Below are positions 37,857 to 47,480 of a stretch of DNA of 64,000 nt, piece by piece. The stretch covers positions 1,780,501 to 1,844,500 of the forward strand of contig NZ_CP078138.1 of the NCBI RefSeq assembly GCF_019212185.1, read 5' to 3'. A program made the position numbers and the translations under genes. Each line of letters starts with the position of its first letter. Within the stretch, counting starts at the first letter, position 1. This DNA is from Pseudomonas fluorescens. GTDB lineage: Bacteria; Pseudomonadota; Gammaproteobacteria; Pseudomonadales; Pseudomonadaceae. The notes under the pieces were generated by a model, which worked only from the letters and a program-made list of their open reading frames with translations, was not told the origin of the DNA and ran no database searches.

Positions 37857-38978
37857 ATGCATAACGTCGTCATCAGCGGCACCGGCCTGTACACCCCGGC
37901 CAACAGCATCTCCAACGAAGAGCTGGTGCAGTCTTTCAATACCTACGTCGCGCAGTTCAATGCCGACAACGCCGAGGCCATCGCCCGTGGTGAAGTCGAG
38001 GCGCTGACCGAATCCAGTGCGGCGTTCATCGAAAAAGCTTCCGGGATCAAGAGCCGCTTCGTCATGGACAAAGAAGGCATCCTCGACCCGACGCGCATGG
38101 CGCCGCGCCTGCCGGAGCGTTCCAACGACGAATGGTCTGTGCTCTGCCAGATGGCCGTCGGCGCTGCCGAACAGGCCCTGCAACGCGCCGGCAAGACGGC
38201 TGCGGACATCGACGGGGTGATCGTCGCCTGCTCCAACCTGCAACGCGCCTACCCGGCCATTGCCATCGAAGTCCAGGAGGCCATGGGCATCCAGGGTTTC
38301 GGTTTCGACATGAACGTCGCCTGTTCCTCGGCCACCTTCGGCATCCAGGCCGCCGCCAACAGCGTGCAACTGGGCCAGGCCCGGGCGATCCTGATGGTCA
38401 ACCCGGAAGTCTGCACCGGCCACCTGAACTTTCGTGACCGTGACAGCCACTTCATCTTCGGCGACGCCGCCACGGCGGTCATCATCGAGCGCGCCGACCT
38501 GGCGACGTCCGCGTACCAGTTCGACGTGGTCAGCACCAAGCTGCTGACCAAGTTCTCCAACAACATCCGCAACAACTTCGGCTTCCTCAACCGTGCGGCG
38601 GAAGAGGGCATCGGTGCTCGCGACAAGTTGTTCGTGCAGGAAGGGCGCAAGGTGTTCCGTGACGTCTGCCCGATGGTTGCAGAACTGGTTGGCGCCCACC
38701 TGGAAGAAAACAGCCTGAATGTCAGCGACGTGAAACGCTTCTGGCTGCACCAGGCCAACCTGAGCATGAACCACCTGATCGTCAAGAAACTGCTGGGTCG
38801 CGAAGCCAGCGAAGAAGAAGCGCCGGTGATCCTCGACACCTACGCCAACACCAGCTCGGCCGGTTCGGTGATTGCCTTCCACAAATACCAGGACGACCTG
38901 CCGGCCGGTTCTCTGGCGGTGCTCAGCTCGTTTGGCGCTGGGTATTCGATTGGTAGTGTGATTTTGCGCAAGCGTTGA
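37857..38978 (+). CDS. Beta-ketoacyl-ACP synthase III-like (FabH family)
   Basis: A 373-residue thiolase-fold protein. The catalytic triad typical of KAS III is complete: Cys156 (NVACSSATFG), His298 (WLHQANLSMN) and Asn331 (TYANTSSAGS). It is longer than canonical FabH (about 317 residues), with an inserted N-terminal region (about 28-65). It resembles the P. aeruginosa PA3286-type synthase that uses medium-chain acyl-CoA to feed fatty-acid synthesis; that is from memory and not tested here. It is a stand-alone gene with no fab neighbours. GAAGCGACC precedes the ATG; an in-frame GTG upstream at 37803 is less likely. Confidence 0.87.
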   Translation: MHNVVISGTGLYTPANSISNEELVQSFNTYVAQFNADNAEAIARGEVEALTESSAAFIEKASGIKSRFVMDKEGILDPTRMAPRLPERSNDEWSVLCQMAVGAAEQALQRAGKTAADIDGVIVACSNLQRAYPAIAIEVQEAMGIQGFGFDMNVACSSATFGIQAAANSVQLGQARAILMVNPEVCTGHLNFRDRDSHFIFGDAATAVIIERADLATSAYQFDVVSTKLLTKFSNNIRNNFGFLNRAAEEGIGARDKLFVQEGRKVFRDVCPMVAELVGAHLEENSLNVSDVKRFWLHQANLSMNHLIVKKLLGREASEEEAPVILDTYANTSSAGSVIAFHKYQDDLPAGSLAVLSSFGAGYSIGSVILRKR

Positions 38979-38990
38979 TCGACTTGCCGG

Positions 38991-39079
38991 GGCTGTCTTC
39001 GCTTGCGACGTGCCAGCGAAGACAGCCTCCAATCATTTAGCGCCATTGCGGACGTCTTCGCTGGCAAACCAGCTCCTAC
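38991..39079. repeat. REP-like hairpins after the FabH-like gene
   Basis: GGCTGTCTTCGCT (38991-39003) and AGCGAAGACAGCC (39015-39027) form a perfect 13-base stem, followed at 39055-39079 by a separate REP half-unit (CTTCGCTGGCAAACCAGCTC). They fill part of the 325-base gap before the porin gene; the rest (39080-39303) holds its promoter area. Confidence 0.7.
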
Positions 39080-39178
39080 GATTCCTCTGACACCCCGTAA
39101 AACCCCTCTATCTAGCCCCTCCCAGCCCATCCCCCGACGCGTAGCAGATTTATTTCGAATCGAAGTAAAAAAGTTCCG

Positions 39179-39196
39179 TTGTCATCAAATCTTTAT
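39179..39196 (+). promoter_or_regulatory. Weak candidate Pho box upstream of the OprP-like gene
   Basis: TTGTCAT, four bases, TCTTTAT. The first half-site matches the PhoB consensus CTGTCAT in 6 of 7 positions and the second only in about 3 of 7. It is about 110 bases before the gene. Its match to the OprP phosphate-porin call makes it worth noting, but the site may be fortuitous. Confidence 0.3.
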
Positions 39197-39303
39197 CTAA
39201 TGGCAACTTGCCTGCAATACCCCCTCGCCAAGATTCCCTCCCAACACAAGCGGGCCTGAACCGCGTGTTTCAGCTTAAGACCACCAATTAGGGGAACTCT
39301 TCG

Positions 39304-40647
39304 ATGATCCGTAAGCACTTCGCCGGTTTTGCTGCCAGCGCACTGGCCATGGCAGTGACCGCCCAGGCTTTCGCAGGCACCGTCACATCCGATGGCGCCG
39401 ATATCGTAGTCAAGACCAAGGGCGGCCTTGAGGTCGCAACCACCGATAAAGAATTCAGCTTCAAGCTCGGCGGTCGTCTGCAGGCTGACTACAGCCAGTT
39501 CGACGGCATCTACACCAAGAACGGGGACACGGCAGACGCAGCTTACTTCCGTCGTGCGTTCCTCGAGTTGTCCGGCGTGCTCTACACCGACTGGGCCTAC
39601 ACCATCAACTACGATTTCTCGCACAACACCGGCGACTCCGATAACGGCTACTTCGATGAAGCGTCGCTGGCCTACAACGGGTTCAAACCGGTATCGATCA
39701 AAGTCGGTCGTTTCGACCCGGATTTCGGCCTGGAAAAAGCCACCAGCTCCAAGTGGGTCACCGCGCCTGAGCGCAACATGGCCTACGACATGGTCGACTG
39801 GGCCAACGGCCACCAGAACGGCCTGGGCCTGCAAGCCTCGAGCACCTTCGCCGAGTCGTTCTACGCCTCCGCCGGCGTGTTCAGCAAGGACACCGACGAC
39901 ACCGACGGCAACAGCGTCAAGCAGGTCAACGGTCGCTTCGTCTTCGCCCCGATGCACGAAGCTGGCAACGTGCTGCACTTCGGTGTGAACGTCGCTTCCC
40001 GTGACGTTTCCGACACCACCTTCGACTCCCGCTACCGCACCCGTATGGGCATGCGCGGCGTGGAAACCCTGGGCGGCAACGATGCCGGCACCAACGGCAA
40101 CCGTCCGGTACTGGGTGGCAACTCGGCATCGCCGGCCGGTTCCTATGACACCGACACCGCGTTCGGCCTGGAAGCCGCCTTCGCCATGGGCCCGGCGTCG
40201 ATCCAGGGTGAATACATCACCCGCAAGACCAAGGCTGACGACAACGCGTTCGACGACATCAAGGGTCACGGCTTCTATGTCCAGGGCGCCTATACCCTGA
40301 CCGGCGAATCCCGTGGCTACAAGGTCGGCAAATTTGACGCGATCAAGCCGCAGAACAAGTCGATCGGCGCGTGGGAAGTGTTCTATCGCTACGACAGCCT
40401 GACTGTCGAAGACGACAACATCACCGCTCCGACCCTGACCCGTGACGTCGGCGATGCCGAAGCCAAGGTGCACACCCTGGGCGTCAACTGGTACGCCAAC
40501 GAAGCGGTGAAGATTTCCGCCGCCTACCTGAACGCCAAGACCGAAAAAGTCACCAACGCCACCGCAGCCAGTGGCGGCACCCCGGCCCAGCGTACCGGCG
40601 ACGACAGCGGCGACGGTTTCGTGGTTCGCGCGCAATACGTGTTCTAA
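39304..40647 (+). CDS. Phosphate-selective porin O/P family protein
   Basis: A 447-residue outer-membrane beta-barrel with a signal peptide ([21 protein letters not shown], cut after about residue 24). The mature part has [33 protein letters not shown] and the repeated [11 protein letters not shown] strand pattern, and it ends in Phe (VVRAQYVF), as outer-membrane barrels do. It would form a 16-strand trimeric channel for phosphate or polyphosphate in OprP/OprO relatives. Whether it is phosphate-selective is not known. Stand-alone gene with its own terminator. Confidence 0.9.
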   Translation: MIRKHFAGFAASALAMAVTAQAFAGTVTSDGADIVVKTKGGLEVATTDKEFSFKLGGRLQADYSQFDGIYTKNGDTADAAYFRRAFLELSGVLYTDWAYTINYDFSHNTGDSDNGYFDEASLAYNGFKPVSIKVGRFDPDFGLEKATSSKWVTAPERNMAYDMVDWANGHQNGLGLQASSTFAESFYASAGVFSKDTDDTDGNSVKQVNGRFVFAPMHEAGNVLHFGVNVASRDVSDTTFDSRYRTRMGMRGVETLGGNDAGTNGNRPVLGGNSASPAGSYDTDTAFGLEAAFAMGPASIQGEYITRKTKADDNAFDDIKGHGFYVQGAYTLTGESRGYKVGKFDAIKPQNKSIGAWEVFYRYDSLTVEDDNITAPTLTRDVGDAEAKVHTLGVNWYANEAVKISAAYLNAKTEKVTNATAASGGTPAQRTGDDSGDGFVVRAQYVF

Positions 40648-40705
40648 AACGCAGTAACCCGTTGCAAGAGCTCTTTCTTCATCCGTTAAAGCTCCTTTCG
40701 TTTCA

Positions 40706-40729
40706 CCCCGCCTCGGCGGGGTTTTTTTT
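40706..40729 (+). terminator. Intrinsic terminator of the OprP-like gene
   Basis: CCCCGCC, loop TC, GGCGGGG, then eight T. A strong rho-independent terminator 59 bases after the porin stop. Confidence 0.93.
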
Positions 40730-40795
40730 ATTTCGGCAAGCGTCAGGGATGGGCGATACTCGGCGGGTCTTGAGGTTGCACCCGCGGGGAACAGC

Positions 40796-41920
40796 ATGCC
40801 GTTACACGTTTTGGACAGTTTGTCCGCCATTGCCGCGCACGAGTGGGATGCCCTGGTGCCCGACTCGCAACCGTTCCTGCGCCATGCCTTCCTCAGCGCC
40901 CTGGAAGACAGTGGCAGCCTCGCTGCCCACAGCGGCTGGCAGCCGGAGCACCTGCTGCACATCGAAGACGGCCGCCTGTTGGCGGCATTGCCCAGCTACC
41001 GAAAATGGCATTCCTACGGCGAGTACGTGTTCGACCATGGCTGGGCTGACGCCTGCGAGCGGGCCGGCATTGTCTACTACCCAAAGTTGCTCAGCGCCGT
41101 GCCGTTCAGTCCGGTCAGTGGACCGCGTTTGCTGGCCGCAAGTATCGAGAACGGTTTTGAACTGCTCAATAGCCTGCCCGGATACCTGGAGATCGAAGAG
41201 CTTTCCAGTGCCCATATCAACTTCACCGACCCCTTCACCGATGCCGCGCTGGCTGGGCAAGCCGGTTGGCTGCAACGCATTGGCTGCCAATATCACTGGC
41301 AGAACCGTGGCTATCGGGACTTCCAGGACTTTCTCGACGCCCTCAGTTCGCGCAAGCGCAAACAGATGCGCAAGGAGCGCGAGCAGGTGGCGGGGCAGGG
41401 CATCGAGTTCGAGTGGCTGAGCGGTGAGCAACTGGATCAGGCGCAGTGGGATTTCGTCTATGCCTGCTACGCCAATACCTATGCGGTGCGTCGGCAGTCA
41501 CCCTATCTGACGCGGGAGTTTTTCAGCCTGCTGGCCGAGCGCATGCCAGAGGCGATTCGTGTGGTGCTGGCTCGCCAGGGCACGCGGCCGGTGGCCATGG
41601 CGTTCAGCCTGGTGGGCGGTGACAGCTTCTATGGGCGTTATTGGGGTTGCCTGGCGGAGTTCGATCGGCTGCATTTCGAGACCTGTTTTTATCAGGGCAT
41701 GGATTATGCGATCGCTCATGGTTTCCAACGCTTCGACGCTGGCGCCCAAGGCGAGCACAAACTGATTCGCGGTTTCGAACCGGTGATCACTCATTCTTGG
41801 CATTACCTGCGCCATCCCGGGCTGAAAGCGGCGGTCAGCGACTTTTTGCAGCGTGAGCGCGAGGGCGTGTTGGGTTATGCGCAGGAAGCGAGGAACGCCT
41901 TGCCTTATCGGCAAGGCTGA
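40796..41920 (+). CDS. FemAB/GNAT-like acyltransferase family protein
   Basis: A 374-residue protein starting MPLHVLDSLSAIAAHEW. The C-terminal half has a GNAT-like fold with VFVYACYANTYAV-type and GRYWGCLAEFDRLHFETCFYQ blocks, as in the DUF482/FemAB-like group of predicted N-acyltransferases. The N-terminal half has DALVPDSQPFLRHAFLSALE, which is also typical. Members are annotated as peptidoglycan-bridge-type or GNAT proteins but few have known substrates. It follows the porin terminator and is convergent with aqpZ (15-base gap). Confidence 0.8.
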   Translation: MPLHVLDSLSAIAAHEWDALVPDSQPFLRHAFLSALEDSGSLAAHSGWQPEHLLHIEDGRLLAALPSYRKWHSYGEYVFDHGWADACERAGIVYYPKLLSAVPFSPVSGPRLLAASIENGFELLNSLPGYLEIEELSSAHINFTDPFTDAALAGQAGWLQRIGCQYHWQNRGYRDFQDFLDALSSRKRKQMRKEREQVAGQGIEFEWLSGEQLDQAQWDFVYACYANTYAVRRQSPYLTREFFSLLAERMPEAIRVVLARQGTRPVAMAFSLVGGDSFYGRYWGCLAEFDRLHFETCFYQGMDYAIAHGFQRFDAGAQGEHKLIRGFEPVITHSWHYLRHPGLKAAVSDFLQREREGVLGYAQEARNALPYRQG

Positions 41921-41935
41921 TCCCCATACTGCAAT

Positions 41936-42634
41936 TCAGTCGGACTCTTTGCCCAACCAGCGATACAGCACGCCACCGACCACTGCGCCGAGCAGGGGTG
42001 CGACCCAGAATAGCCACAACTGCTGGATCGCCCAGCCGCCGACAATCAGCGCCGGCCCGGTGCTGCGCGCCGGGTTGACCGAGGTGTTGGTGACGGGAAT
42101 CGAGATCAGGTGAATCAGGGTCAGCGCCAGGCCAATGGCAATCGGTGCAAAGCCGGCCGGGGCGCGTTTGTCGGTGGCACCGAGGATGATCAGGATGAAC
42201 ATCGCGGTCATCACCAGTTCGGTGACAAAGCCCGAAGCCATCGAGTAACCGCCGGGGGAGTGATCGCCATAGCCGTTCGACGCCAGGCCGCTGGCCAATT
42301 CGAAACCGGGCTTGCCGCTGGCAATGAAGTACAGCAGGGCTGCGGCAATGACCCCGCCGAGCACCTGGGCAATGATGTAGGCCGGTAGCTCACTGGCCGG
42401 AAAGCGCCCCCCGACCACCAGTCCCAACGACACCGCCGGGTTCAGGTGACAGCCGGAAATATGGCCGATGGCAAAGGCCATGGTCAGCACCGTCAAGCCA
42501 AATGCCAGGGCGACCCCCAGTAGGCCGATTCCCACCTCCGGAAACGCGGCCGCCAGCACCGCGCTACCGCAACCACCCAACACCAGCCAGAACGTACCTA
42601 CCAACTCTGTAGCCGAACGTTTTAACAGAGACAT
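41936..42634 (-). CDS. aqpZ: Aquaporin Z
   Basis: A 232-residue six-helix MIP channel. Both half-helix motifs are present: HLNPAVSLG and [11 protein letters not shown], where the Arg after the second NPA is the selectivity-filter arginine. AqpZ-type residues and its short length favour water over glycerol, since glycerol facilitators carry longer loops. The inner membrane is the site. The stop is 15 bases from the convergent GNAT-like gene. A REP element lies about 100 bases upstream of its start. Confidence 0.92.
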   Translation of the reverse strand: MSLLKRSATELVGTFWLVLGGCGSAVLAAAFPEVGIGLLGVALAFGLTVLTMAFAIGHISGCHLNPAVSLGLVVGGRFPASELPAYIIAQVLGGVIAAALLYFIASGKPGFELASGLASNGYGDHSPGGYSMASGFVTELVMTAMFILIILGATDKRAPAGFAPIAIGLALTLIHLISIPVTNTSVNPARSTGPALIVGGWAIQQLWLFWVAPLLGAVVGGVLYRWLGKESD

Positions 42635-42731
42635 TTGAGAGTACCCTTTCGAGTTAACGCTGCCGTGTGCCTGCGTAGATGTACTACAGAACCATCTCCA
42701 GAACCTGTGCTGCTTTCAGCCAATACGATGA

Positions 42732-42765
42732 TTGTGTAGGAGCGAGCAGGCTCGCTCCTACACAA
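42732..42765. repeat. REP palindrome between aqpZ and the ABC exporter gene
   Basis: Arms TTGTGTAGGAGCGAG (42732-42746) and its complement CTCGCTCCTACACAA (42751-42765) around a 4-base loop. Confidence 0.9.
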
Positions 42766-42823
42766 GCCTCCACTGAAAACATTGTGCTGAGTACAGCAGG
42801 CTTTTTGCGAAATTCCACTCGCA

Positions 42824-42861
42824 CAAAAAAACGCCAGAGCCCCTGTGTCCGGGCTCTGGCG
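42824..42861 (-). terminator. Intrinsic terminator of the ABC exporter gene
   Basis: Read on the minus strand, an 11-base stem CGCCAGAGCCC…GGGCTCTGGCG is followed by seven T (42825-42831 on the plus strand are A). Placed 25 bases after the stop at 42886. Confidence 0.92.
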
Positions 42862-42885
42862 CTTGATGGCGGGGCGCGTGCGGGG

Positions 42886-44718
42886 TCAGTCGATGCCGAC
42901 GAACCCGCCTGTCTGATGCTGCCACAGTCGCGCATACAAGCCGCCGTGGGCCAGCAGTTCGGCATGGGTGCCGCTTTCGGCGATCCGTCCGTGCTCCAGC
43001 ACCACCAGCCGGTCCATGCGCGCAATGGTCGACAGGCGGTGGGCGATGGCGATCACGGTCTTGCCTTGCATCAGGGTTTCCAGGCTTTCCTGGATCGCTG
43101 CTTCGACTTCCGAATCCAGCGCCGAGGTCGCTTCGTCCATGATCAGGATCGGCGCGTCCTTGAGCAGCACCCGGGCAATCGCGATGCGTTGCCGCTGGCC
43201 GCCGGAGAGTTTCACCCCGCGCTCACCGACATGGGCATCGAAACCGGTTCGGCCTTCGGCGTCCGACAGCTGCGGGATGAACTCATCGGCACGGGCTTTG
43301 TGTACCGCTTCCCAGAGTTCGGCGTCGCTGGCGTCGGGTTTGCCGTACAGCAGGTTGTCGCGGATCGAGCGGTGCAGCAGTGAAGTGTCCTGAGTGATCA
43401 TGCCGATGCGTTCGCGCAGGCTTTCCTGGGCGACGTGGGCAATGTTCTGGCCGTCGATCAGAATCTGCCCTTCCTGCACGTCGTACAGGCGCAGTAGCAG
43501 ATTCACCAGGGTCGATTTGCCGGCGCCGGACGGACCGATCAAGCCAATCTTTTCGCCGGGCTTGATGGTCAGGTTGAGGTCGCTGATGACCCCGCTGCGC
43601 TTGCCGTAATGGAAGGCCACGTGTTCGAAACGTACCTCGCCACGGCTGACTTCCAGACGCGGTGCCGCTTCGTGGTCGGTGACGCTGATGGGCTGGGCGA
43701 TGGTCTGCAGGCCGTCCTGAACCATTCCGATATTTTCGAAGATGCCGTTGACCACCCACATGATCCAGCCCGACATGTTGACGATGCGGATCACCAGGCC
43801 GGTGGCCAGGGCAATCGCCCCCACCGAGATCAGCGACTGGGTCCACAGCCACAGCGCCAGGCCGGTGGTGCCGACGATCAGCAGGCCGTTCATGCTGGTG
43901 ATGACCACGTCCATGCTGGTGACCACGCGCCCGGCCAGCTGGGATTTCTCGGTCTGCTCGGCAATCGCTTCGCGGGCGTACTGCTGCTCGAAGTTGGTAT
44001 GGGCGAACAGCTTGAGGGTGGTGATGTTGGTGTAGCCGTCGACGATCCGCCCCATCAGTTTCGAGCGGGCATCGGAGGACACCACCGAGCGTTCCTTGAC
44101 CCGGGGTACGAAGTAGCAGAGGGCGGCGATGTAGGCGGCGATCCAGCTCAGCAGCGGGATCATCAGGCGCCAGTCGGCCTCGGCGAACAGCACCAGCGAG
44201 CTGATCGCGTAGATCAGCACATGCCATAGCGCGTCCACCGCCTGCACGGCGGAGTCGCGCAGGGAGTTGCCGGTCTGCATGATGCGTTGGGCGATGCGTC
44301 CGGCGAAATCGTTCTGGAAGAAATTCAGGCTCTGCTTGAGCACGTAGCTGTGGTTCTGCCAGCGGATCAGGCTGGTCATGCCCGGGCTCAGGGTCTGGTG
44401 CACCAGCAGGTCATGCAGGCCGACGAACACCGGGCGCAAGATCAGCGCCACCACCGCCATCCACGCCAGCTCCCAGCCATGCTGCGCGAAAAAATCCGGA
44501 TTGGGTGTGCCCTGGGCGAGGTCGATGATCCGGCTCAGGTAACTGAACAGCGCCACTTCGACCAGTGCGGCGAACAGGCCGACCACCAGCAACGCGACGA
44601 AACTCGGCCAGACCTGGCGCAGGTAGTAAATATAGAAAGGCAGGACCCGATTCGGCGGGGCCGCCGTCGGGGCTTCACGGAAAATATCGATGAGTCGTTC
44701 GAAGCGGCGATAAAGCAT
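42886..44718 (-). CDS. ABC exporter, fused permease and ATPase
   Basis: A 610-residue half-transporter. Six helices occupy about residues 30-350, followed by the ATPase: Walker A GPSGAGKSTL, signature LSGGQRQR, Walker B ILIMDEATSALDSE and switch His in AIAHRLSTI. The membrane domain opens FYIYYLRQVWPSFVALLVVGLF. It is likely an inner-membrane lipid or multidrug exporter of the MsbA/MDR group acting as a homodimer; the cargo is unknown. There is no second half nearby, consistent with a homodimer. Confidence 0.92.
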   Translation of the reverse strand: MLYRRFERLIDIFREAPTAAPPNRVLPFYIYYLRQVWPSFVALLVVGLFAALVEVALFSYLSRIIDLAQGTPNPDFFAQHGWELAWMAVVALILRPVFVGLHDLLVHQTLSPGMTSLIRWQNHSYVLKQSLNFFQNDFAGRIAQRIMQTGNSLRDSAVQAVDALWHVLIYAISSLVLFAEADWRLMIPLLSWIAAYIAALCYFVPRVKERSVVSSDARSKLMGRIVDGYTNITTLKLFAHTNFEQQYAREAIAEQTEKSQLAGRVVTSMDVVITSMNGLLIVGTTGLALWLWTQSLISVGAIALATGLVIRIVNMSGWIMWVVNGIFENIGMVQDGLQTIAQPISVTDHEAAPRLEVSRGEVRFEHVAFHYGKRSGVISDLNLTIKPGEKIGLIGPSGAGKSTLVNLLLRLYDVQEGQILIDGQNIAHVAQESLRERIGMITQDTSLLHRSIRDNLLYGKPDASDAELWEAVHKARADEFIPQLSDAEGRTGFDAHVGERGVKLSGGQRQRIAIARVLLKDAPILIMDEATSALDSEVEAAIQESLETLMQGKTVIAIAHRLSTIARMDRLVVLEHGRIAESGTHAELLAHGGLYARLWQHQTGGFVGID

Positions 44719-44807
44719 CAGTCTAACGCCCGCGTGCGGGCTCTCCTTGTCATTGATGCGAGCGGCGCGATCAACCCGTCGCTGCCGCTCAGGACGCCTG
44801 GTACAGC

Positions 44808-45371
44808 TTAGTTGATGCGCTTGGCGGACTTGATGATGACTGGGTCAACCGGCACGTTCTGCATGCCTTGTTTGGTGGTGGTTTGCGAGTTGACGATGAC
44901 GTCGACCACGTCCATGCCCTTGACCACTTTGGCGAACACCGCATAACCGGCATCACGACCCGGGTTCAGGAAATCATTGTCGGCGACGTTGATGAAGAAT
45001 TGGCTGGTGGCCGAGTTCGGATCGGAAGTACGGGCCATCGACAGCGTGCCACGGACGTTATGCAGGCCGTTGCTGGCTTCGTTCTTGATCGGGTCCCTGG
45101 TGTCTTTCTGCGACATCTGCTGGGTGAAGCCACCCCCCTGGACCATGAATCCCGGGATCACCCGGTGGAAAATGGTGTTGGTGTAGAAGCCGCTGTCGAC
45201 GTACTCAAGGAAGTTCTTGGTACTGATCGGTGCCTTGACCGGATCCAGTTCGATTTCGATCTGGCCGTTGGTGGTGTCGATCAGTACGTGGGGTGCCTTG
45301 GCCGGTTCGGCGGCCATCAGGTTGGCGGCGAACAGCACGGAGCCGGCCACAAGGGCGATTTTTTTCAGCAT
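44808..45371 (-). CDS. ppiA: Periplasmic peptidyl-prolyl cis-trans isomerase A
   Basis: A 187-residue cyclophilin with a signal peptide ([20 protein letters not shown], cut near residue 20-21). The active-site blocks are [13 protein letters not shown], which holds the catalytic Arg, and [14 protein letters not shown]. The fold from [16 protein letters not shown] to the C-terminal [13 protein letters not shown] is intact. It catalyses cis-trans isomerisation of Xaa-Pro bonds in the periplasm. It lies 4 bases downstream of the alpha/beta-hydrolase gene on the same strand, so the two share a transcript. Confidence 0.94.
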   Translation of the reverse strand: MLKKIALVAGSVLFAANLMAAEPAKAPHVLIDTTNGQIEIELDPVKAPISTKNFLEYVDSGFYTNTIFHRVIPGFMVQGGGFTQQMSQKDTRDPIKNEASNGLHNVRGTLSMARTSDPNSATSQFFINVADNDFLNPGRDAGYAVFAKVVKGMDVVDVIVNSQTTTKQGMQNVPVDPVIIKSAKRIN

Positions 45372-45374
45372 GGG

Positions 45375-46178
45375 TCAGTGATCCTGGTTGGGTGTGTCAA
45401 CGGTGGTTAAAAATTCGAGCAAGGTCTGGTTGAAGCGTTGCGGCTGGTCCAGTGGGGTGGCGTGACGGGAGTTCTCGATCACCACCAGCCGCGCATCGGG
45501 CAGCAGTTTGACATAGGCCTCTTTCAGCGCCACCGGCGTGTAGTCGCGGTCGGCGCTAATGATCAGGGTTGGACAGGTGACTTTCGCCAGTCGTTCCTGA
45601 ACGCCCCAGCCAACAATGGCATTGAAGCTGGCGAGATAAGCACGTTTGTCGTTTTTTGCCCAGCGTTCGGCCATTTTCTGCCGCAGCTCGGCTTGATCCG
45701 GATGGGGGAACAGTTTGCCGCCGAGGGCCTTGCCGATAGCGCCGAGGCTGAGCACATGCATCAGGCTCCAGCGCTTGAACCACTGCCAATAGTCGTCAAC
45801 CGTGCGCAGCTTGACCTGCGGCCCGCTGTTGACGATGGTCAGGCTCTTGAGCAGGGGCGGTTGATCCACCGCCAACTGGAAACCGATCATCCCGCCCATG
45901 GACAGCCCCACCAGATGGGCCGGACCGAGGTTCAGGTGTTCGATCAGGGCCACCAGGTCGGCGCTGAAACCGGCAATGCTGTAGCGCTCTCGGGGTTTGT
46001 CGGAGCGGCCGTGACCGCGCACGTCGGGAACGATCACACGGTAGTGCGCCGACAACTCGGCAATCTGTTTTTCCCAATCGAGGGTGCTTGACCCCAGGCC
46101 GTGGATCAGCAGCAGCGGGGTGCCGTGGCCGTATTCCTCGTAATGCAGGGTGCAACCTTCATGCTCGAAATAGGCCAC
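45375..46178 (-). CDS. Alpha/beta hydrolase
   Basis: A 267-residue hydrolase starting MAYFEHEGCTLHYEEYG. The oxyanion block LIHGLGSSTLDWEKQ, the nucleophile elbow HLVGLSMGGMIGF (Ser in GLSMGG), Asp in ISADRDYTPV and His in ENSRHATPLDQP complete the family triad. It resembles 3-oxoadipate enol-lactonase and other small esterases, but no aromatic-catabolic genes lie here, so the substrate is open. It starts 15 bases from the end of the LysR gene upstream on the same strand. Confidence 0.9.
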   Translation of the reverse strand: MAYFEHEGCTLHYEEYGHGTPLLLIHGLGSSTLDWEKQIAELSAHYRVIVPDVRGHGRSDKPRERYSIAGFSADLVALIEHLNLGPAHLVGLSMGGMIGFQLAVDQPPLLKSLTIVNSGPQVKLRTVDDYWQWFKRWSLMHVLSLGAIGKALGGKLFPHPDQAELRQKMAERWAKNDKRAYLASFNAIVGWGVQERLAKVTCPTLIISADRDYTPVALKEAYVKLLPDARLVVIENSRHATPLDQPQRFNQTLLEFLTTVDTPNQDH

Positions 46179-46192
46179 GGTGCAATTCCTTG

Positions 46193-47116
46193 TCAGGCTT
46201 GTTCGGGGGCGGCGAACGGGGCGTCCAGCGGTGCGGTGTCGAAAGTGCGAAGCAGCTCGATGAGAATCTGCGTGGCCGGGCCCAGGGGTTTGTCCTTGTT
46301 CGAGTAAAGATAGAAGCTGGGATTGCGACTGCCACCCTGATCCAGTGGCAGCGGCTTGAGCACGCCTTCTTTCAATTCGCGCTCGATCATGTGCCGTGGC
46401 AGCCAGGCAAAGCCCAGGCCGCTGCCGACGAAGGTCGCGGCGGTGGCCAGGCTGCCGACGGTCCAGCGTTGCTCGGCGCCGAGCCAGCCGACGTCGCGTG
46501 GCTGCTGACGGCCGGAGTCGCGGATCACCACTTGCAACTGGCTTTCCAGGTCCTGGAAATTCAATTCGCGATTGAGCCGGTGCAACGCGTGTTCAGGATG
46601 GGCGACCGCGACGAACTCGACGTCGCTGAGTTCCGCGCCCAGGTAGCCGGGGATGCTGAAACTGCTGATGGCCAGGTCCGCCACCCCTTCGTGCAGTACC
46701 TCTTCGACCCCGGACAGCACTTCCTCGCGCAGGCGCACCCTGCAGCCACGGCTCTGCGGCATGAAGGCGGTGAGGGCGCGGACCAGGCGGGCGCTGGGGT
46801 AGGCGGCGTCGACCACCAGACGCACCTCAGCCTCCCAACCCTGTTCCATATGGTGCGCCAGATCTTCCAACTGGCTGGCTTGTTTGACCAGTTGACGCGA
46901 GCGCCGCAGTAGCACGCCACCGGCTTCGGTCAGCACCGCCTTGCGCCCGTCGATGCGCAACAGCGGCACGCCAAGTTGGTCCTGCATGCGCGCCACGGTG
47001 TAGCTCACCGACGATTGCGAGCGGTGCAGTGCCTCGGCGGCCTGAGCGAAACCGCCATGGTCGACCACGGCTTGCAGCGTGCGCCATTGATCAAGGGTCA
47101 CGCGGGGCGCTTTCAT
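46193..47116 (-). CDS. LysR-family regulator
   Basis: A 307-residue LysR-type protein beginning MKAPRVTLDQWRTLQAVVDH. The helix-turn-helix is FAQAAEALHRSQSSVSYTVARM. GAGGAG lies just before the ATG at 47116; a longer frame starts at 47152 but overlaps the neighbouring gene's leader. It is divergent from the small secreted protein gene (47166), with only 49 bases between the two starts, so one shared control region is likely. The effector is unknown. On its own strand the alpha/beta hydrolase and ppiA follow, so a tail of shared transcription is possible. Confidence 0.88.
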   Translation of the reverse strand: MKAPRVTLDQWRTLQAVVDHGGFAQAAEALHRSQSSVSYTVARMQDQLGVPLLRIDGRKAVLTEAGGVLLRRSRQLVKQASQLEDLAHHMEQGWEAEVRLVVDAAYPSARLVRALTAFMPQSRGCRVRLREEVLSGVEEVLHEGVADLAISSFSIPGYLGAELSDVEFVAVAHPEHALHRLNRELNFQDLESQLQVVIRDSGRQQPRDVGWLGAEQRWTVGSLATAATFVGSGLGFAWLPRHMIERELKEGVLKPLPLDQGGSRNPSFYLYSNKDKPLGPATQILIELLRTFDTAPLDAPFAAPEQA

Positions 47117-47165
47117 GAGGGGCTCCTCTTGTCCTAAGCTGGCGCCTCCCATTGGAGGCTGCCGA

Positions 47166-47480
47166 ATGAAAAAAATCTGTTGTCTGGTCCTGGCGATCTT
47201 GCCGTTGAGTGCGTTTGCCTATCCCATCGATGTCGAAAAGCAGCTTAACGGCCTGAAAATCGACTACACCACCTACGCCACCGACTACGACATGGGTTCG
47301 ATCACCCTGAGCAACTATGGGGACAAGGCCGCCGACTGCAAGGTGGTCTTTCGCAACGGCCCGGAATCACCGCGCACCCGACGAGTCAGCCTGGAACCGG
47401 GGAAAAACGCCGAGCTGTCGGCCAAGTTCAGTCGCAAGATCATCAAGCTGTACCTGACGGTGAACTGCAGTCCGAAATGA
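47166..47480 (+). CDS. Small secreted protein of unknown function
   Basis: A 104-residue protein with a clear signal peptide (KKICCLVLAILPLSAFA, cut after residue 19). The mature 85 residues include DYTTYATDYDMGSITLSNYGD and a Cys pair (ADCKVV, VNCSPK) that could form a periplasmic disulfide. I recall similar Pseudomonas proteins only as hypothetical. The ATG at 47166 is followed directly by the signal sequence, which fixes the start. It is divergent from a LysR gene by 49 bases. Confidence 0.82.
   Translation: MKKICCLVLAILPLSAFAYPIDVEKQLNGLKIDYTTYATDYDMGSITLSNYGDKAADCKVVFRNGPESPRTRRVSLEPGKNAELSAKFSRKIIKLYLTVNCSPK

Noticed and set aside
37653-39032. 459-codon frame antisense to the FabH-like gene
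   Set aside because: No motif, and all catalytic residues lie on the plus strand.
39193-40962. 589-codon frame antisense to the OprP-like porin
   Set aside because: Gly/Val-rich shadow that crosses the porin terminator and two intergenic regions.
44728-44741. GCCCGC-GT-GCGGGC hairpin upstream of the ABC exporter gene
   Set aside because: Short stem and no T-run; it may be chance in a GC-rich spacer.
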